The notes: a model not told the origin generated them from the letters alone. DNA of 64,000 nucleotides from Hyphomicrobiales bacterium (GCA_021732215.1 JAKFVL010000003.1:62001-126000), one strand, 5' to 3'; positions 34,663 through 43,574 are shown, counted from the first letter of the stretch. Program-made: numbers and translations.

Positions 34663-36534
34663 TCAGCGAAAACCGGCCAGTTCCTCTTCGCTCATCTTGC
34701 CCAGTACGTCCTTCGCATGGGCGTGGCCGGCGGCGACGATGTCGTCGTAGCGCCGCCATTCGAGCAATCCGACATCGGCGATGCGCGGCTGGAACAGAAG
34801 ATCGACCAGCTTGCACATGGTCTGCTGCCGCGCGATCGAACTGATGAACGACGAACTCACCATGATTTCCGGCAGCGTCGGCAGCGGATATATCCGCTTC
34901 GCCCGCGGCCGGAACCGGTCGCGCAGCAAAGCCCATGTTCCCGGCGCTTCGTCGAGATCGAAGCTCCGCCGTCCCTCGATCGCCAGATCGACGCCGATGA
35001 TCTTTCCGGCGCCGGCGCGGATCATCGCATCGACAGGAAAATTGTTGAACGTTGCGCCGTCGAACATCATGTGGCCGCCGATGAAGGCCGGCGGCAATGC
35101 GCCGGGAATGGCGTAGCTCGCGATCACATTGCGGGCGAGATCGCCACGCGCCAGCACGGCTTCGCTTGCGGTGGTGAAATCCGATGCGATCACGAACAGG
35201 GTCTTCCAGGTGTCTTCCGCGCCGACCGGTCGGCCCGCCGCGTCGATAATCGCCTGCGCCAGCGCTTCGCGCGTGCGGCGGCCCTGGATCAGCGAGATCA
35301 TCGGCAGATAGTTGTAGTCGCCCGTGATGTTGCCGGCCGGATGCATCAGGAACGCCTTTTTCGCCGCGGCATCGAATTTCTCCGCGGACTGATCGAACGC
35401 CACGCACATGCTCATCAATGCGCCGATCGACGTGCCGCCGACGATATCGACCTCGATCCCGGCTTCCTCCAGCGCCCGGAACACGCCGACATGCGCGAAG
35501 CCGCGCGCGCCGCCGCCCGCCAGCACCAGGCCGACACCACGGCCCGAAACGATGCGTGCCAATCTCGCGATGTCCCGCGGCAACTCGGGCCGGACGTGAA
35601 AATGACGCGAGGCCTTCGGCCGCTCATCCAGCCATTTCGCCGTTCCGGTGGGGCTTCGTACATCGCCACCATGCAGCAGCACCAGCGTCTGGCGTGCGAT
35701 GGAGACGGGGTGGTCGCCATTAAGCAGTTCGGCTTCGATGTTGGAGAGGGCAGGCAAGCCATTGGCGCCGGCCAGCAGCAAGACTTCGTCGGCATACTGC
35801 AGGCAGAACCGTGTCCACGCGCAGTCCCGCGGTTCGGCAACGAGATAAACCGCGCCGCTGCGCGCCTCGATCTGGTCGATATGGCTGGCGACCGCGCCAT
35901 AGCGATGCCAGGCTGGTTTTTCGGCATTGGTGCCGAAGCGCTCCGCGATCTCTGCAGGCGTCACGATGGTGATCGGCCGCGCGTCCGGCGCGCGTGCCCC
36001 GCGCAGGCGATTGGCGAACCCGATCGCGTCGAGGCCGAGCGTGACCGGAAGGAAGCAGATGTTGACAGGCACGACCGGGCTTTGACGTTCGCGCTCCGAG
36101 CGGCGAAAGCGCTCGATCACGATCCGCGTCATTGCGATCCCGATCTGCGGCTCCTTTTTCAGCGCACGATCGAGCGTTTCGCGCGTGATCTTCACCACCG
36201 AGCTGTCGCGCAGCGCGACGATGGTGGCGGAGCGCGGCTCGCCGGTGAACATCGCCAGTTCGCCGATCGATTCGCCGCGGCCGATCTCGCCGAGGATGCG
36301 CATGCCGGCTTTGCCGTCATCGACAGACGCCCGCAGCCGCCCGGACAGCAGGAAGTAGACGTCGTCGCTCATCTCGCCTTGCCGGAACAGCACGCCGCCC
36401 GAGGGCAGATCGAGAAACTCGGCGTCCGACTGGATGGTGGCGAGAATGTCGCTGCGGTCGGCGGCCACATGCAGGCGCAGGATCGCCCGGAGCAGATCCA
36501 GCCGTTGCGGTTGAGGTGCGCCCGGTTTCAGCAT
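34663..36534 (-). CDS. cNMP-binding domain patatin-like phospholipase (NTE type)
   Basis: A 623-residue protein. An N-terminal cyclic-nucleotide-binding domain (about residues 20-140, with ILGEIGRGESIGELAMFTGE and PRSATIVAL) is followed by a linker and a patatin domain. The patatin motifs are the oxyanion loop VLAGGGARGFAHVG, nucleophile Ser369 in GGTSIGA and the catalytic Asp in MMFDGATFNNFPVD. This order matches neuropathy-target-esterase-like lysophospholipases. It would hydrolyse phospholipids at the membrane under cNMP control. The ATG at 36534 is used with AGGA 8 bases upstream; a TTG at 36570 is possible. It is an island between flagellar operons and shows no sign of a flagellar role. 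Confidence 0.9.
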   Translation of the reverse strand: MLKPGAPQPQRLDLLRAILRLHVAADRSDILATIQSDAEFLDLPSGGVLFRQGEMSDDVYFLLSGRLRASVDDGKAGMRILGEIGRGESIGELAMFTGEPRSATIVALRDSSVVKITRETLDRALKKEPQIGIAMTRIVIERFRRSERERQSPVVPVNICFLPVTLGLDAIGFANRLRGARAPDARPITIVTPAEIAERFGTNAEKPAWHRYGAVASHIDQIEARSGAVYLVAEPRDCAWTRFCLQYADEVLLLAGANGLPALSNIEAELLNGDHPVSIARQTLVLLHGGDVRSPTGTAKWLDERPKASRHFHVRPELPRDIARLARIVSGRGVGLVLAGGGARGFAHVGVFRALEEAGIEVDIVGGTSIGALMSMCVAFDQSAEKFDAAAKKAFLMHPAGNITGDYNYLPMISLIQGRRTREALAQAIIDAAGRPVGAEDTWKTLFVIASDFTTASEAVLARGDLARNVIASYAIPGALPPAFIGGHMMFDGATFNNFPVDAMIRAGAGKIIGVDLAIEGRRSFDLDEAPGTWALLRDRFRPRAKRIYPLPTLPEIMVSSSFISSIARQQTMCKLVDLLFQPRIADVGLLEWRRYDDIVAAGHAHAKDVLGKMSEEELAGFR

Positions 36535-36586
36535 CGCGCAATTCCTGCCAGATCGGCGACTGCGCCGCAATTGCGCGGCGCATCAC

Positions 36587-36628
36587 AAAACGATCGCGGC
36601 CTCCTGCAGGGGAGCTACAGGAGGCCGC
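36587..36628 (-). terminator. Rho-independent terminator of the flgF-flgG-flgA-flgH operon
   Basis: An 11-bp stem GCGGCCTCCTG / CAGGAGGCCGC with an 11-base loop. On the minus strand it is followed by GATCGTTTTG, a T-tract, as expected for transcripts ending after flgH. Confidence 0.7.
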
Positions 36629-36725
36629 ATCGTACACATTACAACGCCTAGGTTCGCTGCAATGCGTGGGAGCTCGTGTGCGTGATCGGTCTGAAAGCGG
36701 GCGTCCGCATTCCGATCATGCGTAT

Positions 36726-37481
36726 CTAGAACGGCAGCAGCACGTCGAGTACCTGCTGGCCGTAGCGCGGCTGTTGCACGTCGGTGATCTGGCCGCGGCC
36801 GCCGTAGGCGATGCGGGCCTGCGCGATCTTGCTGGAGTCGATGGTGTTGTCGCTCTGGATATCCTCCGGCCGGACGATACCGGCGACGATCAGTTCGCGG
36901 ATTTCAAAGTTGACGCGGATTTCCTGCTTGCCCTCGACGACGAGATTGCCGTTCGGCAACACTTGCGTCACCACGGCGGCGACGGTGGTCTGCAGGTTCT
37001 CCTGGCGCTGCACCGAGCCCTTGCCATCGCTCGAGGCGGTCGAGTCGGTCGTCAGGATGCGGCCGGGGAAGACCGATGCGGCCGCGCCGGTGACGAGTTT
37101 GCTGCCGGCGAAATCCGTGATGCCGGAATCTTCCTTGTTGGTGCGGCTGCGTTGGGTCTGGTTGGCGATATTGGCCTTGTCGGTGAAATTCACCGTGATG
37201 GTCATGATGTCGCCGACCTGATTGGCGCGCTGGTCCTTGAAGAAGGCGCGCGAGCCGTTCCGCCACAGCGAGTTCGGATTGTACGAGGCGGCCTGCGGCG
37301 TCGGCATCGGCATTTGCACCGGCTTGTAGCCGGGCTGCGACGTCGGATTTTCGATCGCGGCGAGCGCCGGCTTTTCTCCGATCGCGGAGAGCCGTTCGAG
37401 CGACGAGCATCCGCACAGGCAACCGAGGGCCAGCACCGTGCCGGTTCGGATCGTTCGCTTCAGGTGGGTACAGGGGGACAT
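36726..37481 (-). CDS. flgH: Flagellar L-ring lipoprotein FlgH
   Basis: A 251-residue L-ring subunit. The N-terminus has a lipoprotein signal ending in LCGC, so Cys25 is the likely lipidated residue; Cys21 and Cys23 are also present. SLWRNGSRAFFKDQRANQVGDIMTI contains the LWR and FFKD-type FlgH signature, and the end GGRGQITDVQQPRYGQQVLDVLLPF is the conserved C-terminus. It forms the outer-membrane ring of the basal body. Its start is 5 bases after the flgA stop on the minus strand, and it is the last gene of flgF-flgG-flgA-flgH. A terminator hairpin follows. Confidence 0.95.
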   Translation of the reverse strand: MSPCTHLKRTIRTGTVLALGCLCGCSSLERLSAIGEKPALAAIENPTSQPGYKPVQMPMPTPQAASYNPNSLWRNGSRAFFKDQRANQVGDIMTITVNFTDKANIANQTQRSRTNKEDSGITDFAGSKLVTGAAASVFPGRILTTDSTASSDGKGSVQRQENLQTTVAAVVTQVLPNGNLVVEGKQEIRVNFEIRELIVAGIVRPEDIQSDNTIDSSKIAQARIAYGGRGQITDVQQPRYGQQVLDVLLPF

Positions 37482-37486
37482 GAACT

Positions 37487-38551
37487 TTACTCGGTTTTTG
37501 CTGCTGCGGATGAAGAGTCTGGGATGGTGGCGGTGACCTCGGCGACCGGCGCCGAGGGGACGGGTGCTGCGGATGCGACCACGCGGGCTGCGGGCGCTGC
37601 GATCACGATCTGGCCAGGGCCGGTGACCGTGCCCTGCACGACGCGCTTCGACTGCAGGTTCATCACATTGACGACGTCGCCTTCGGCGCCGGCGTCCATC
37701 GCCTTGCCGCGAACGGTGAGAGAGATGCCCGGCACTTCAAAGAACAGCGTCACGCTCTGATCGCGCTGCACGAGGTCCGGCTTGCCGAGATCGGCGCCGC
37801 GGATCGGCTGACCGGCGCGGATCTGCTTGCGCGCCTGCAGGCCGATGGCGCGATCGCGATTGGCGAGATCGCCGCCGGCTTCGGTCTTCGGGCGGCGCTC
37901 GGTGACGATGTCGGCGGCCTTGAGCAATTCATTGCGCTCGATGTTCCGGGTGCTGACGGTGACCGGAATGGTTTCGACGGCTGTGCCGGAGAGCCGCAAG
38001 CGAGTGGGCGCGGCCCCGGTGTTGCTGCTGATTTCAAGGGTGACGTCGAAGCGTGCGGCGCGCGGATCGAACCGCACCGCTACCGGGCTCGGTTCGCCGG
38101 TGAAGCTCGCATCGAGTTGAAGCATCCGCACGTCGCGCTCGAACGTCAAGGCGAGATCGTCCGCGTCCCCGAGGCCGTTGCGCCGCTCCAGTGCGAGGCC
38201 GACCGCGCGCTCGATGTCCCTGACGGAGATCACGCGCGAGGCCCGCGTCACCGACACTTCGCGGATATCGCGGGTATCGACGCCGATGACGCGGTGATTG
38301 CGCAGCGTGGCTACGATCTGTTCGGCGGGCAAGGTGCCCGTGGTTCCGAGGTCGGGCGCGCGATAGATCGCGATCTGCGCGGCCGGGCCTGCGTTGTCGA
38401 TCACGTCGCCGATCCGGACGATATCGCCGGTGACGGTTACGCTGGGTCGCAGCGCAGGCACCGCGATCGCGTTGTCTGCCGATTGTCCGAAGGCATTCGC
38501 CGTCAGGGCCATGAGCGTGGCTGCTGCGATAAGAGTCGAGCGGATCGTCAT
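37487..38551 (-). CDS. flgA: P-ring assembly chaperone FlgA
   Basis: A 354-residue periplasmic protein with a signal peptide (MTIRSTLIAAATLMALTANAFG). The C-terminal half has the SAF/FlgA domain: VPVTVSTRNIERNELLKAADI then IGLQARKQIRAGQPIRGADL and VNVMNLQSKRVVQGTVTGPG. FlgA helps FlgI assemble into the P ring. It is longer than the enteric protein (about 220 residues) because of an extra N-terminal region and an Ala/Pro-rich tail of about 35 residues. It sits between flgG and flgH, which is the typical alphaproteobacterial order. Confidence 0.92.
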   Translation of the reverse strand: MTIRSTLIAAATLMALTANAFGQSADNAIAVPALRPSVTVTGDIVRIGDVIDNAGPAAQIAIYRAPDLGTTGTLPAEQIVATLRNHRVIGVDTRDIREVSVTRASRVISVRDIERAVGLALERRNGLGDADDLALTFERDVRMLQLDASFTGEPSPVAVRFDPRAARFDVTLEISSNTGAAPTRLRLSGTAVETIPVTVSTRNIERNELLKAADIVTERRPKTEAGGDLANRDRAIGLQARKQIRAGQPIRGADLGKPDLVQRDQSVTLFFEVPGISLTVRGKAMDAGAEGDVVNVMNLQSKRVVQGTVTGPGQIVIAAPAARVVASAAPVPSAPVAEVTATIPDSSSAAAKTE

Positions 38552-38562
38552 CGTCTTTGTCC

Positions 38563-39351
38563 TTAGCGGAAGATGTTGGCGGTCGATTGCAGCATCTGGT
38601 CGGCGGCGCTGATGACCTTGGCGTTCATCTCGTAGGCGCGCTGGGCCGCGATCAGGTCGGAGATTTCAGACACCACCTCGACGTTGGCCTGTTCGAGATT
38701 GCCTTGCAGCAGGTCGCCGTAGCCGGCCGCGCCCGGCACGCTGTTCTGCGGCGCGCCGGAGGCGGGTGTTTCGAGATAGAGATTGTCGCCGATCGCGGAG
38801 AGGCCCGCCTTGTTGATGAAGATCGTGCTTTCGATCTGGCCGAGCACCGTCGGCGTTGTGGTGCCGCCGGGCGTCACGCTGACCTGACCTTGCGAATTGA
38901 TCGACAGTCCGATGGAGTTCTGCGGCACCGTGATGCCGGGCTGCACCAGATAGCCCTGCGCTGTGACGAGGCGGCCCTGATTGTCGAGTTCGAACGAGCC
39001 GTCGCGGGTGTAGGCGGTGCGGCCGTCGGGCAACTGCACGCGGAAGAAGCCTTCGCCCCGGATCGCGACGTCGAGCTCTTTCGAGGTCGGCAGCAACGTG
39101 CCCTGGCTCATGACGCGCGGCGTGCCGACGGTCTTTACGCCGGAGCCGATTTCGATGCCGACCGGAATCACGGTACCCTGATCGGACGATTGAGTGCCGA
39201 CGCGGCGGACGTTTTCGTAGAGCAGGTCCTGAAATTCCGCGCGCTGCTTCTTGTAAGCGGTGGTGCGCAGGTTGGCGATATTGTTGGAGATGACCTGAAC
39301 GTTGAGTTCCTGTGCCAGCATTCCGGTCGCTGCGGTATGAAGGGCGCGCAT
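38563..39351 (-). CDS. flgG: Distal rod protein FlgG
   Basis: A 262-residue distal rod subunit, the usual length. MRALHTAATGMLAQELNVQVISNNIANLRTTAYKKQ is the canonical N-terminal motif, EGFFRVQLPDGRTAYTRDGSF the core domain and VSEISDLIAAQRAYEMNAKVISAADQMLQSTANIFR the C-terminal helix. It assembles into the rod through the periplasm. It is 11 bases before flgA and 12 bases after flgF on the minus strand, all in one operon. No oddities were seen. Confidence 0.96.
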   Translation of the reverse strand: MRALHTAATGMLAQELNVQVISNNIANLRTTAYKKQRAEFQDLLYENVRRVGTQSSDQGTVIPVGIEIGSGVKTVGTPRVMSQGTLLPTSKELDVAIRGEGFFRVQLPDGRTAYTRDGSFELDNQGRLVTAQGYLVQPGITVPQNSIGLSINSQGQVSVTPGGTTTPTVLGQIESTIFINKAGLSAIGDNLYLETPASGAPQNSVPGAAGYGDLLQGNLEQANVEVVSEISDLIAAQRAYEMNAKVISAADQMLQSTANIFR

Positions 39352-39363
39352 GTTCGGATCTCC

Positions 39364-40131
39364 TTAGTTCGGTACTTCGGAAATGCGTTCGAGCGCGGTC
39401 TTGCGCAGGTCGCCTTGCTGTTGAACAATCGCCGAAATCTGCTGGTAGCTGCGCATCGCCTCGATCATCTTGCTCATTTCGGCGACCGCGTTGACGTTGG
39501 ACTTCTCGATGAAACCCTGACGGACCTGCGCCTGCGGATCGGCCTGTGGTGCGACACCGGCCGGAGCCACGAACAGCGTCGCGCCTTCCTTGGTCAGACG
39601 CTGTGGCTGATCGAAACGCACCAGGCGCAGCTTGCCGCGGATCGATGCGGTGTTGGTAACCAGACCTTCACGCACGCTGACGTTGCCATCGGGCGCGATG
39701 TTGATGTCCTGATCGCCGGACTGAATGGTGATCGGTCCGCCGGTTCCGAGCACCGGATTGCCACCCGCGGTGACGAGCTGGCCTTGCGAGTTGATCTGCA
39801 GCGCACCGTTGCGGGTGTAGCGCTCGCCGGCCGGCGTCTGCACGACAAGGAAGGCGTTGCCGGTCAGCGCAACATCGAGCGGGTTTTTGGTCGGCTCGAT
39901 CGAGCCTTGCGCAAAATCGTGGATCGTGCCGCGATCATGAACATAGCTGACCCGGCGGTCACGGCCGACGAAGCTCTCGTCGCGTGCGGCCGGAGCCAGA
40001 AATTCCTCGAACAGTTGCCTGTCGGCCTTGAAACCTGTCGTGTTGATGTTCGCGATATTGTTCGCGATCACGTCAACATGACGTTCAAGCACGATCTGGC
40101 GCGACAATCCGATGAGGAGTGCGTTCTCCAT
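39364..40131 (-). CDS. flgF: Proximal rod protein FlgF
   Basis: A 255-residue rod subunit. MENALLIGLSRQIVLERHVDVIANNIANINTTGFKADR is the N-terminal rod motif, TGNAFLVVQTPAGERYTRNGAL the core and EMSKMIEAMRSYQQISAIVQQQG the C-terminal helix. The ATG at 40131 follows GGGGAG; the frame is open another 27 codons upstream but those residues are not FlgF-like. It heads flgF-flgG-flgA-flgH. The 529-bp gap upstream (40132-40660) has a sigma54-type promoter at 40236-40251 on the minus strand, and two long hairpins nearer fliL. Confidence 0.95.
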   Translation of the reverse strand: MENALLIGLSRQIVLERHVDVIANNIANINTTGFKADRQLFEEFLAPAARDESFVGRDRRVSYVHDRGTIHDFAQGSIEPTKNPLDVALTGNAFLVVQTPAGERYTRNGALQINSQGQLVTAGGNPVLGTGGPITIQSGDQDINIAPDGNVSVREGLVTNTASIRGKLRLVRFDQPQRLTKEGATLFVAPAGVAPQADPQAQVRQGFIEKSNVNAVAEMSKMIEAMRSYQQISAIVQQQGDLRKTALERISEVPN

Positions 40132-40235
40132 CGGCGGTTCTCCCCTGAGTGATTCCGCCGTTGCCTCTCCCAAGGCTCCGAGGGAATCTGCGAACCGCTC
40201 AAGCTCTCCCAAGCTCGCGGTTCGGGAATACCTGA

Positions 40236-40251
40236 AGCGAAGGCCGTGCCA
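40236..40251 (-). promoter_or_regulatory. Sigma54 promoter of the flgF operon
   Basis: Minus-strand TGGCACG-GCCT-TCGC-T fits the RpoN consensus with one mismatch (TCGC for TTGC); the -24 GG and -12 GC are intact. The site is 105 bases upstream of the flgF ATG. It is almost the same sequence as the flgI promoter. Confidence 0.75.
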
Positions 40252-40401
40252 ACTCGAATTCGCAAACCAAAACAGGGACTTGATTCAAACGGCCGATCGC
40301 AACGACCCGGCAGAAAGGAGTTGTTGACCATATCCGTCGGCAATTTTTTCCCACTTGAGCGGTCGTGGAAAGAAACCGTTAACCATTGAGACCTTAGCGT
40401 C

Positions 40402-40477
40402 CGAGTGCCCAGTTTCCGAAGTTTGTGAATCGTCGAGGCGACCCCTCACGCAAACTTCGGAAACCAAAGGGCACTCG
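40402..40477. repeat. Long inverted repeat between flgF and fliL
   Basis: Left arm 40402-40425 and right arm 40451-40477 share CGAGTGCCC and GTTTCCGAAGTTTG with complements, apart from a 3-base internal difference, around a 25-base loop. It is related to the hairpins at 8654 and 40505. Confidence 0.8.
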
Positions 40478-40504
40478 CAAATCTAAAGTCCTGATGCCGC
40501 TTAT

Positions 40505-40557
40505 CGATCTGAAGTTCCGATATCAGATCGCATCAACGGCGCAGGAACTTCAGATCG
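40505..40557. repeat. Perfect 14-bp inverted repeat upstream of fliL
   Basis: CGATCTGAAGTTCC (40505-40518) and GGAACTTCAGATCG (40544-40557) pair perfectly around a 25-base loop, about 100 bases before the fliL ATG. It could fold in the fliL leader RNA. Confidence 0.8.
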
Positions 40558-40660
40558 GCGGCACCAGATCACAGGGCGCCCTTCGCGCCGACGGCAGTTC
40601 GTATCGCGTCATAGCCTCTCGGCACACAAGGGCCACTCCTGACCAAAGGGGCGGGCGAAA

Positions 40661-41158
40661 ATGGCGGACGGCGAACAACAGGTGGATGAGGCGGATGCCG
40701 AAGACGGCGCCCCGACACCGAAGAACCGTTTCAAGATCATTGTCGTCGCTGTCGCAGGCCTGCTCATCGTCAGCGCAACCGGCGGATATTTCTTTTTCTT
40801 CCACGGCAAGAAGGAAAAGATGATGGCCGAAGCGCCGCCGCCGCCGAAGCCGCCGGTGTTCATGGATGTGCCGGAGCTTCTGGTGAATCTCGCCAACCTT
40901 CCGGGCGAGCGGGTTCAATATCTCAAGATGAAAATCGTGCTCGAGGTGAAGGAGCAGCCGGTCGTCGCGCAGATCACACCGTCGATGCCGCGCCTCACCG
41001 ACATCTTCCAGACCTATCTGCGCGAGCTACGCCCGACCGATCTCAACGGCTCGGCCGGAATCTTCCGGCTCAAGGAAGAGCTGACCCGGCGCGTCAACGT
41101 CGCCATCGCGCCGACCCAGGTGAACGCTGTGCTGTTCAAGGAAATCGTCATTCAGTGA
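40661..41158 (+). CDS. fliL: Flagellar basal body-associated protein FliL
   Basis: A 165-residue protein with a short cytoplasmic N-terminus, one membrane helix (IIVVAVAGLLIVSATGGYFFFF) and a periplasmic domain. The periplasmic part contains VFMDVPELLVNLANLPGERVQYLKMKIVLEV, the FliL stomatin-like strand region, and ends LTRRVNVAIAPTQVNAVLFKEIVIQ. FliL surrounds the stator units and stabilises them during rotation. It starts the operon fliL-fliM-DUF6468-motE-like, 33 bases before fliM. Two hairpins but no clear promoter lie upstream. Confidence 0.93.
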   Translation: MADGEQQVDEADAEDGAPTPKNRFKIIVVAVAGLLIVSATGGYFFFFHGKKEKMMAEAPPPPKPPVFMDVPELLVNLANLPGERVQYLKMKIVLEVKEQPVVAQITPSMPRLTDIFQTYLRELRPTDLNGSAGIFRLKEELTRRVNVAIAPTQVNAVLFKEIVIQ

Positions 41159-41191
41159 CGGGACGTATTCGGCCACGACGGACTTAGAAAC

Positions 41192-42385
41192 ATGGCGCCA
41201 GGCGATCCAGTCGATCAAGATGCGATAGCCGCCCAATGGGAGGCGTCGCTCGACTCCGAGGATCCGGTCGCGGCTGCCGAGGAAGCCGCCGCGAACGAAA
41301 TGACGGAGGCGATGGCGGAGCAATGGGCCGCCATGGTCGACGACAGCCGCGGCATGTCGACCACCAGCGGCGAGCGCGTGCTGTCGCAGGAGGAGATCGA
41401 CAACCTGCTCGGCTTCAGCGTCGGCGATGTCAATCTAGACGACAATTCCGGCATCCGCGCCATCATCGATTCCGGCATGGTCTCCTACGAGCGCCTGCCG
41501 ATGCTGGAAATCGTCTTCGACCGGCTGGTCCGGCTGATGACGACATCGTTGCGCAACTTCACCTCCGACAACGTCGAAGTGTCGCTCGATCGCATCACAT
41601 CGGTGCGGTTCGGCGACTATATGAATTCGATTCCGCTGCCGGCCGTGCTGTGCGTGTTCAAGGCCGAGGAATGGGACAACTTCGGCCTCGCCACCGTCGA
41701 TTCCAGCCTGATCTATTCGATGATCGACGTGCTGCTCGGCGGCCGCCGCGGCCAGGCCGCGCTGCGCATCGAGGGCCGGCCATACACCACCATCGAGACC
41801 AATCTGGTCAAGCGGCTGATCGAGGTCGTGCTGGCCGATGCGGAGCACGCCTTCCGGCCTCTGTCGCCGGTCAAACTCAATATCGACCGGCTGGAGACCA
41901 ACCCGCGCTTTGCCGCCATCAGCCGTCCCGCCAACGCCGCCATTCTGGTGCGACTGCGGATCGACATGGAAGATCGCGGCGGCAACATCGAACTGCTGTT
42001 GCCCTACGCCACCATCGAACCGATCCGTGGCGTTCTGCTGCAGATGTTCATGGGCGAAAAGTTCGGCCGGGACTCGACGTGGGAGCAGCATCTGGCCAGC
42101 GAGATCGGCCAGGCCCAGATCGGCGTCGACGCCGTGCTCTACGAAGCGGACCTCCCGCTCAAGCAGCTCATGAGCCTCAAGGTCGGCGATACGCTGCCGC
42201 TCGAAATCCGCGCCGACGCCACTGTCGCCGTACGCTGCGGCAGTGTGATGCTGACCGAGGGCCGCATGGGCCGCGTCGGCGACCGCGTCGCGATCCGCGT
42301 CACCAAACCGCTGCGCAGGCCGAACACCACGCTTGCGATGTTCGAGAAAGCCGACGAGCAAACCAAAATGATGGAGGCCCAATGA
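41192..42385 (+). CDS. fliM: Flagellar motor switch protein FliM
   Basis: A 397-residue switch protein. The CheY-binding peptide LSQEEIDNLLGF is at about residues 67-78, followed by the FliM middle domain (SYERLPMLEIVFDRLVRLMTTSL) and the C-terminal SpoA domain (LKVGDTLPLEIRADATVAVRCG). The 65 residues before the CheY-binding peptide are acidic and contain two similar AxQW-A/S-LD segments (AAQWEASLDSED and AEQWAAMVDDS). It forms the C ring with FliG and FliN. Its stop overlaps the start of the next gene (ATGA, 42382-42385). Confidence 0.95.
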   Translation: MAPGDPVDQDAIAAQWEASLDSEDPVAAAEEAAANEMTEAMAEQWAAMVDDSRGMSTTSGERVLSQEEIDNLLGFSVGDVNLDDNSGIRAIIDSGMVSYERLPMLEIVFDRLVRLMTTSLRNFTSDNVEVSLDRITSVRFGDYMNSIPLPAVLCVFKAEEWDNFGLATVDSSLIYSMIDVLLGGRRGQAALRIEGRPYTTIETNLVKRLIEVVLADAEHAFRPLSPVKLNIDRLETNPRFAAISRPANAAILVRLRIDMEDRGGNIELLLPYATIEPIRGVLLQMFMGEKFGRDSTWEQHLASEIGQAQIGVDAVLYEADLPLKQLMSLKVGDTLPLEIRADATVAVRCGSVMLTEGRMGRVGDRVAIRVTKPLRRPNTTLAMFEKADEQTKMMEAQ

Positions 42386-42822
42386 CACACTTCACCGGAC
42401 TGATGATCGAGAGCCTGGTCGCGATCCTGCTGATCTTCACGATCGCATATTGCATCATGCTCAACAGCAGGCTGAAACGGCTGAAGGCCGACGAAAGCTC
42501 GCTCAAGGCGACGATCGCCGAACTCATCACCGCAACCGAGATTGCCGAGCGGGCCATCGGCGGTCTCAAGCACACGGTGCGCGACTGCAACGAGAATCTG
42601 GGCAGCAAGATCGCGGCAGCCAACGACTTCTCGATCAAGCTCGCGCAGCAGGTTCAGCAAGGCGAGGATATCCTGCGCCGGGTCTCGAAGATCGCCATGG
42701 CCGCGCGGGTCAACCAGGCGCGTGAAGCCGAGGTCGTTGCTGCGCCATCCAGTCCGAAGGCGATCGTCGCAGCAGCGCAGGCCTTTTCCGAACGGCGAAG
42801 GGCCGGCAGCGTCGCGGCATGA
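42382..42822 (+). CDS. DUF6468 motility-associated membrane protein
   Basis: A 146-residue protein with one N-terminal membrane helix (LMIESLVAILLIFTIAYCIML), then a long helical, probably coiled-coil domain (RLKRLKADESSLKATIAELI, EIAERAIGGLKHTVRDC). It matches the DUF6468 protein found between fliM and the MgtE-domain gene in alphaproteobacteria. Its function is unknown; topology suggests an inner-membrane anchor with a cytoplasmic coil near the switch. It overlaps fliM by 4 bases (ATGA) at the start and the next gene by 4 bases (ATGA) at the end, so it is translationally coupled on both sides. GGAGG precedes the start. Confidence 0.85.
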   Translation: MTHFTGLMIESLVAILLIFTIAYCIMLNSRLKRLKADESSLKATIAELITATEIAERAIGGLKHTVRDCNENLGSKIAAANDFSIKLAQQVQQGEDILRRVSKIAMAARVNQAREAEVVAAPSSPKAIVAAAQAFSERRRAGSVAA

Positions 42823-43574
42823 AGTCATTTCGCAATATACGGATCATTCCCATTGCACTCGTCGCGGTCGGCGCGCTTGGCGTGCTCAAGATCGCGGGCC
42901 TGATGCTGGAAGGCGGCTACGTTTTCTCGCCGGCGGAGCAGCCGCCGGTCAAGCTGTCCTGGGCGCAGGAGATGTTCAATTTCCCCGGCGGTAACCGCTA
43001 CGATCCGAACGACATCACGGGTGCGACGGCGGCCAAGAAGGAAGAGCCGCCAAAGCCTGCGCCGGAGCCGCCGAAGCCTGCTGACAATGTCGTCAACGTC
43101 GCCGAGCCGCCGAAGAGCGTCTCGGCGTCCGAGCGGGCCTTGCTCGAGCGCTTGCAGTCGCGGCGTCAGGAACTCGAAACGCGCGCCCGCGAGGTGGACA
43201 TCCGCGAGAGCCTGCTGAAGTCGGCCGAGAAACGCATCGAGGGGAAGGTCGAGGAGCTGAAGAGCGTCGAGACGCGGATCACCGCCGCTCAGGAACAGAA
43301 GGCGGCATCGGAGAGCGTCAAGTTTAAGAGCATCGTCACGATGTACGAGGGCATGAAGCCAAAGGACGCGGCGAAGATTTTCGACCGCCTCGACATGGCG
43401 GTGCTGATCGAGGTCGCATCCCAGATCGCGCCGCGAAAGATGTCCGATATTCTCGGGCTGATGACCCCGGAGGCCGCCGAGCGGCTGACGGTGGAATTGG
43501 CCCGCCGGGCGGGGGGCGAGCGCTCCGCAGCAGCCACCGAGCTTCCCAAGATCGAAGGCCGGCCCCAGCGCTGA
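42819..43574 (+). CDS. MotE-like motility protein (MgtE N-terminal-type domain)
   Basis: A 251-residue protein. An N-terminal signal/anchor helix (IIPIALVAVGALGVLKIAGL) leads into a Pro/Lys-rich linker (EEPPKPAPEPPKP), a coiled-coil of about 60 residues (RALLERLQSRRQELETRARE) and a C-terminal domain with MYEGMKPKDAAKIFDRLDM, the MgtE intracellular-N-type motif. This order is that of MotE, a periplasmic chaperone for the motor protein MotC in Sinorhizobium, and of FliG-related alphaproteobacterial homologues. It overlaps the preceding gene by 4 bases. The role as a MotC chaperone is inferred from the family; no motC-named gene is recognised, but the large TPR gene follows. Confidence 0.82.
   Translation: MKSFRNIRIIPIALVAVGALGVLKIAGLMLEGGYVFSPAEQPPVKLSWAQEMFNFPGGNRYDPNDITGATAAKKEEPPKPAPEPPKPADNVVNVAEPPKSVSASERALLERLQSRRQELETRAREVDIRESLLKSAEKRIEGKVEELKSVETRITAAQEQKAASESVKFKSIVTMYEGMKPKDAAKIFDRLDMAVLIEVASQIAPRKMSDILGLMTPEAAERLTVELARRAGGERSAAATELPKIEGRPQR

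Noticed and set aside
34600-36651. A 683-codon open frame on the + strand
   Set aside because: Antisense to the patatin gene, whose catalytic motifs are complete.
40378-40400. TTAACC...TTAG as a CtrA box before fliL
   Set aside because: The half-sites are 10 bases apart and the second is imperfect.
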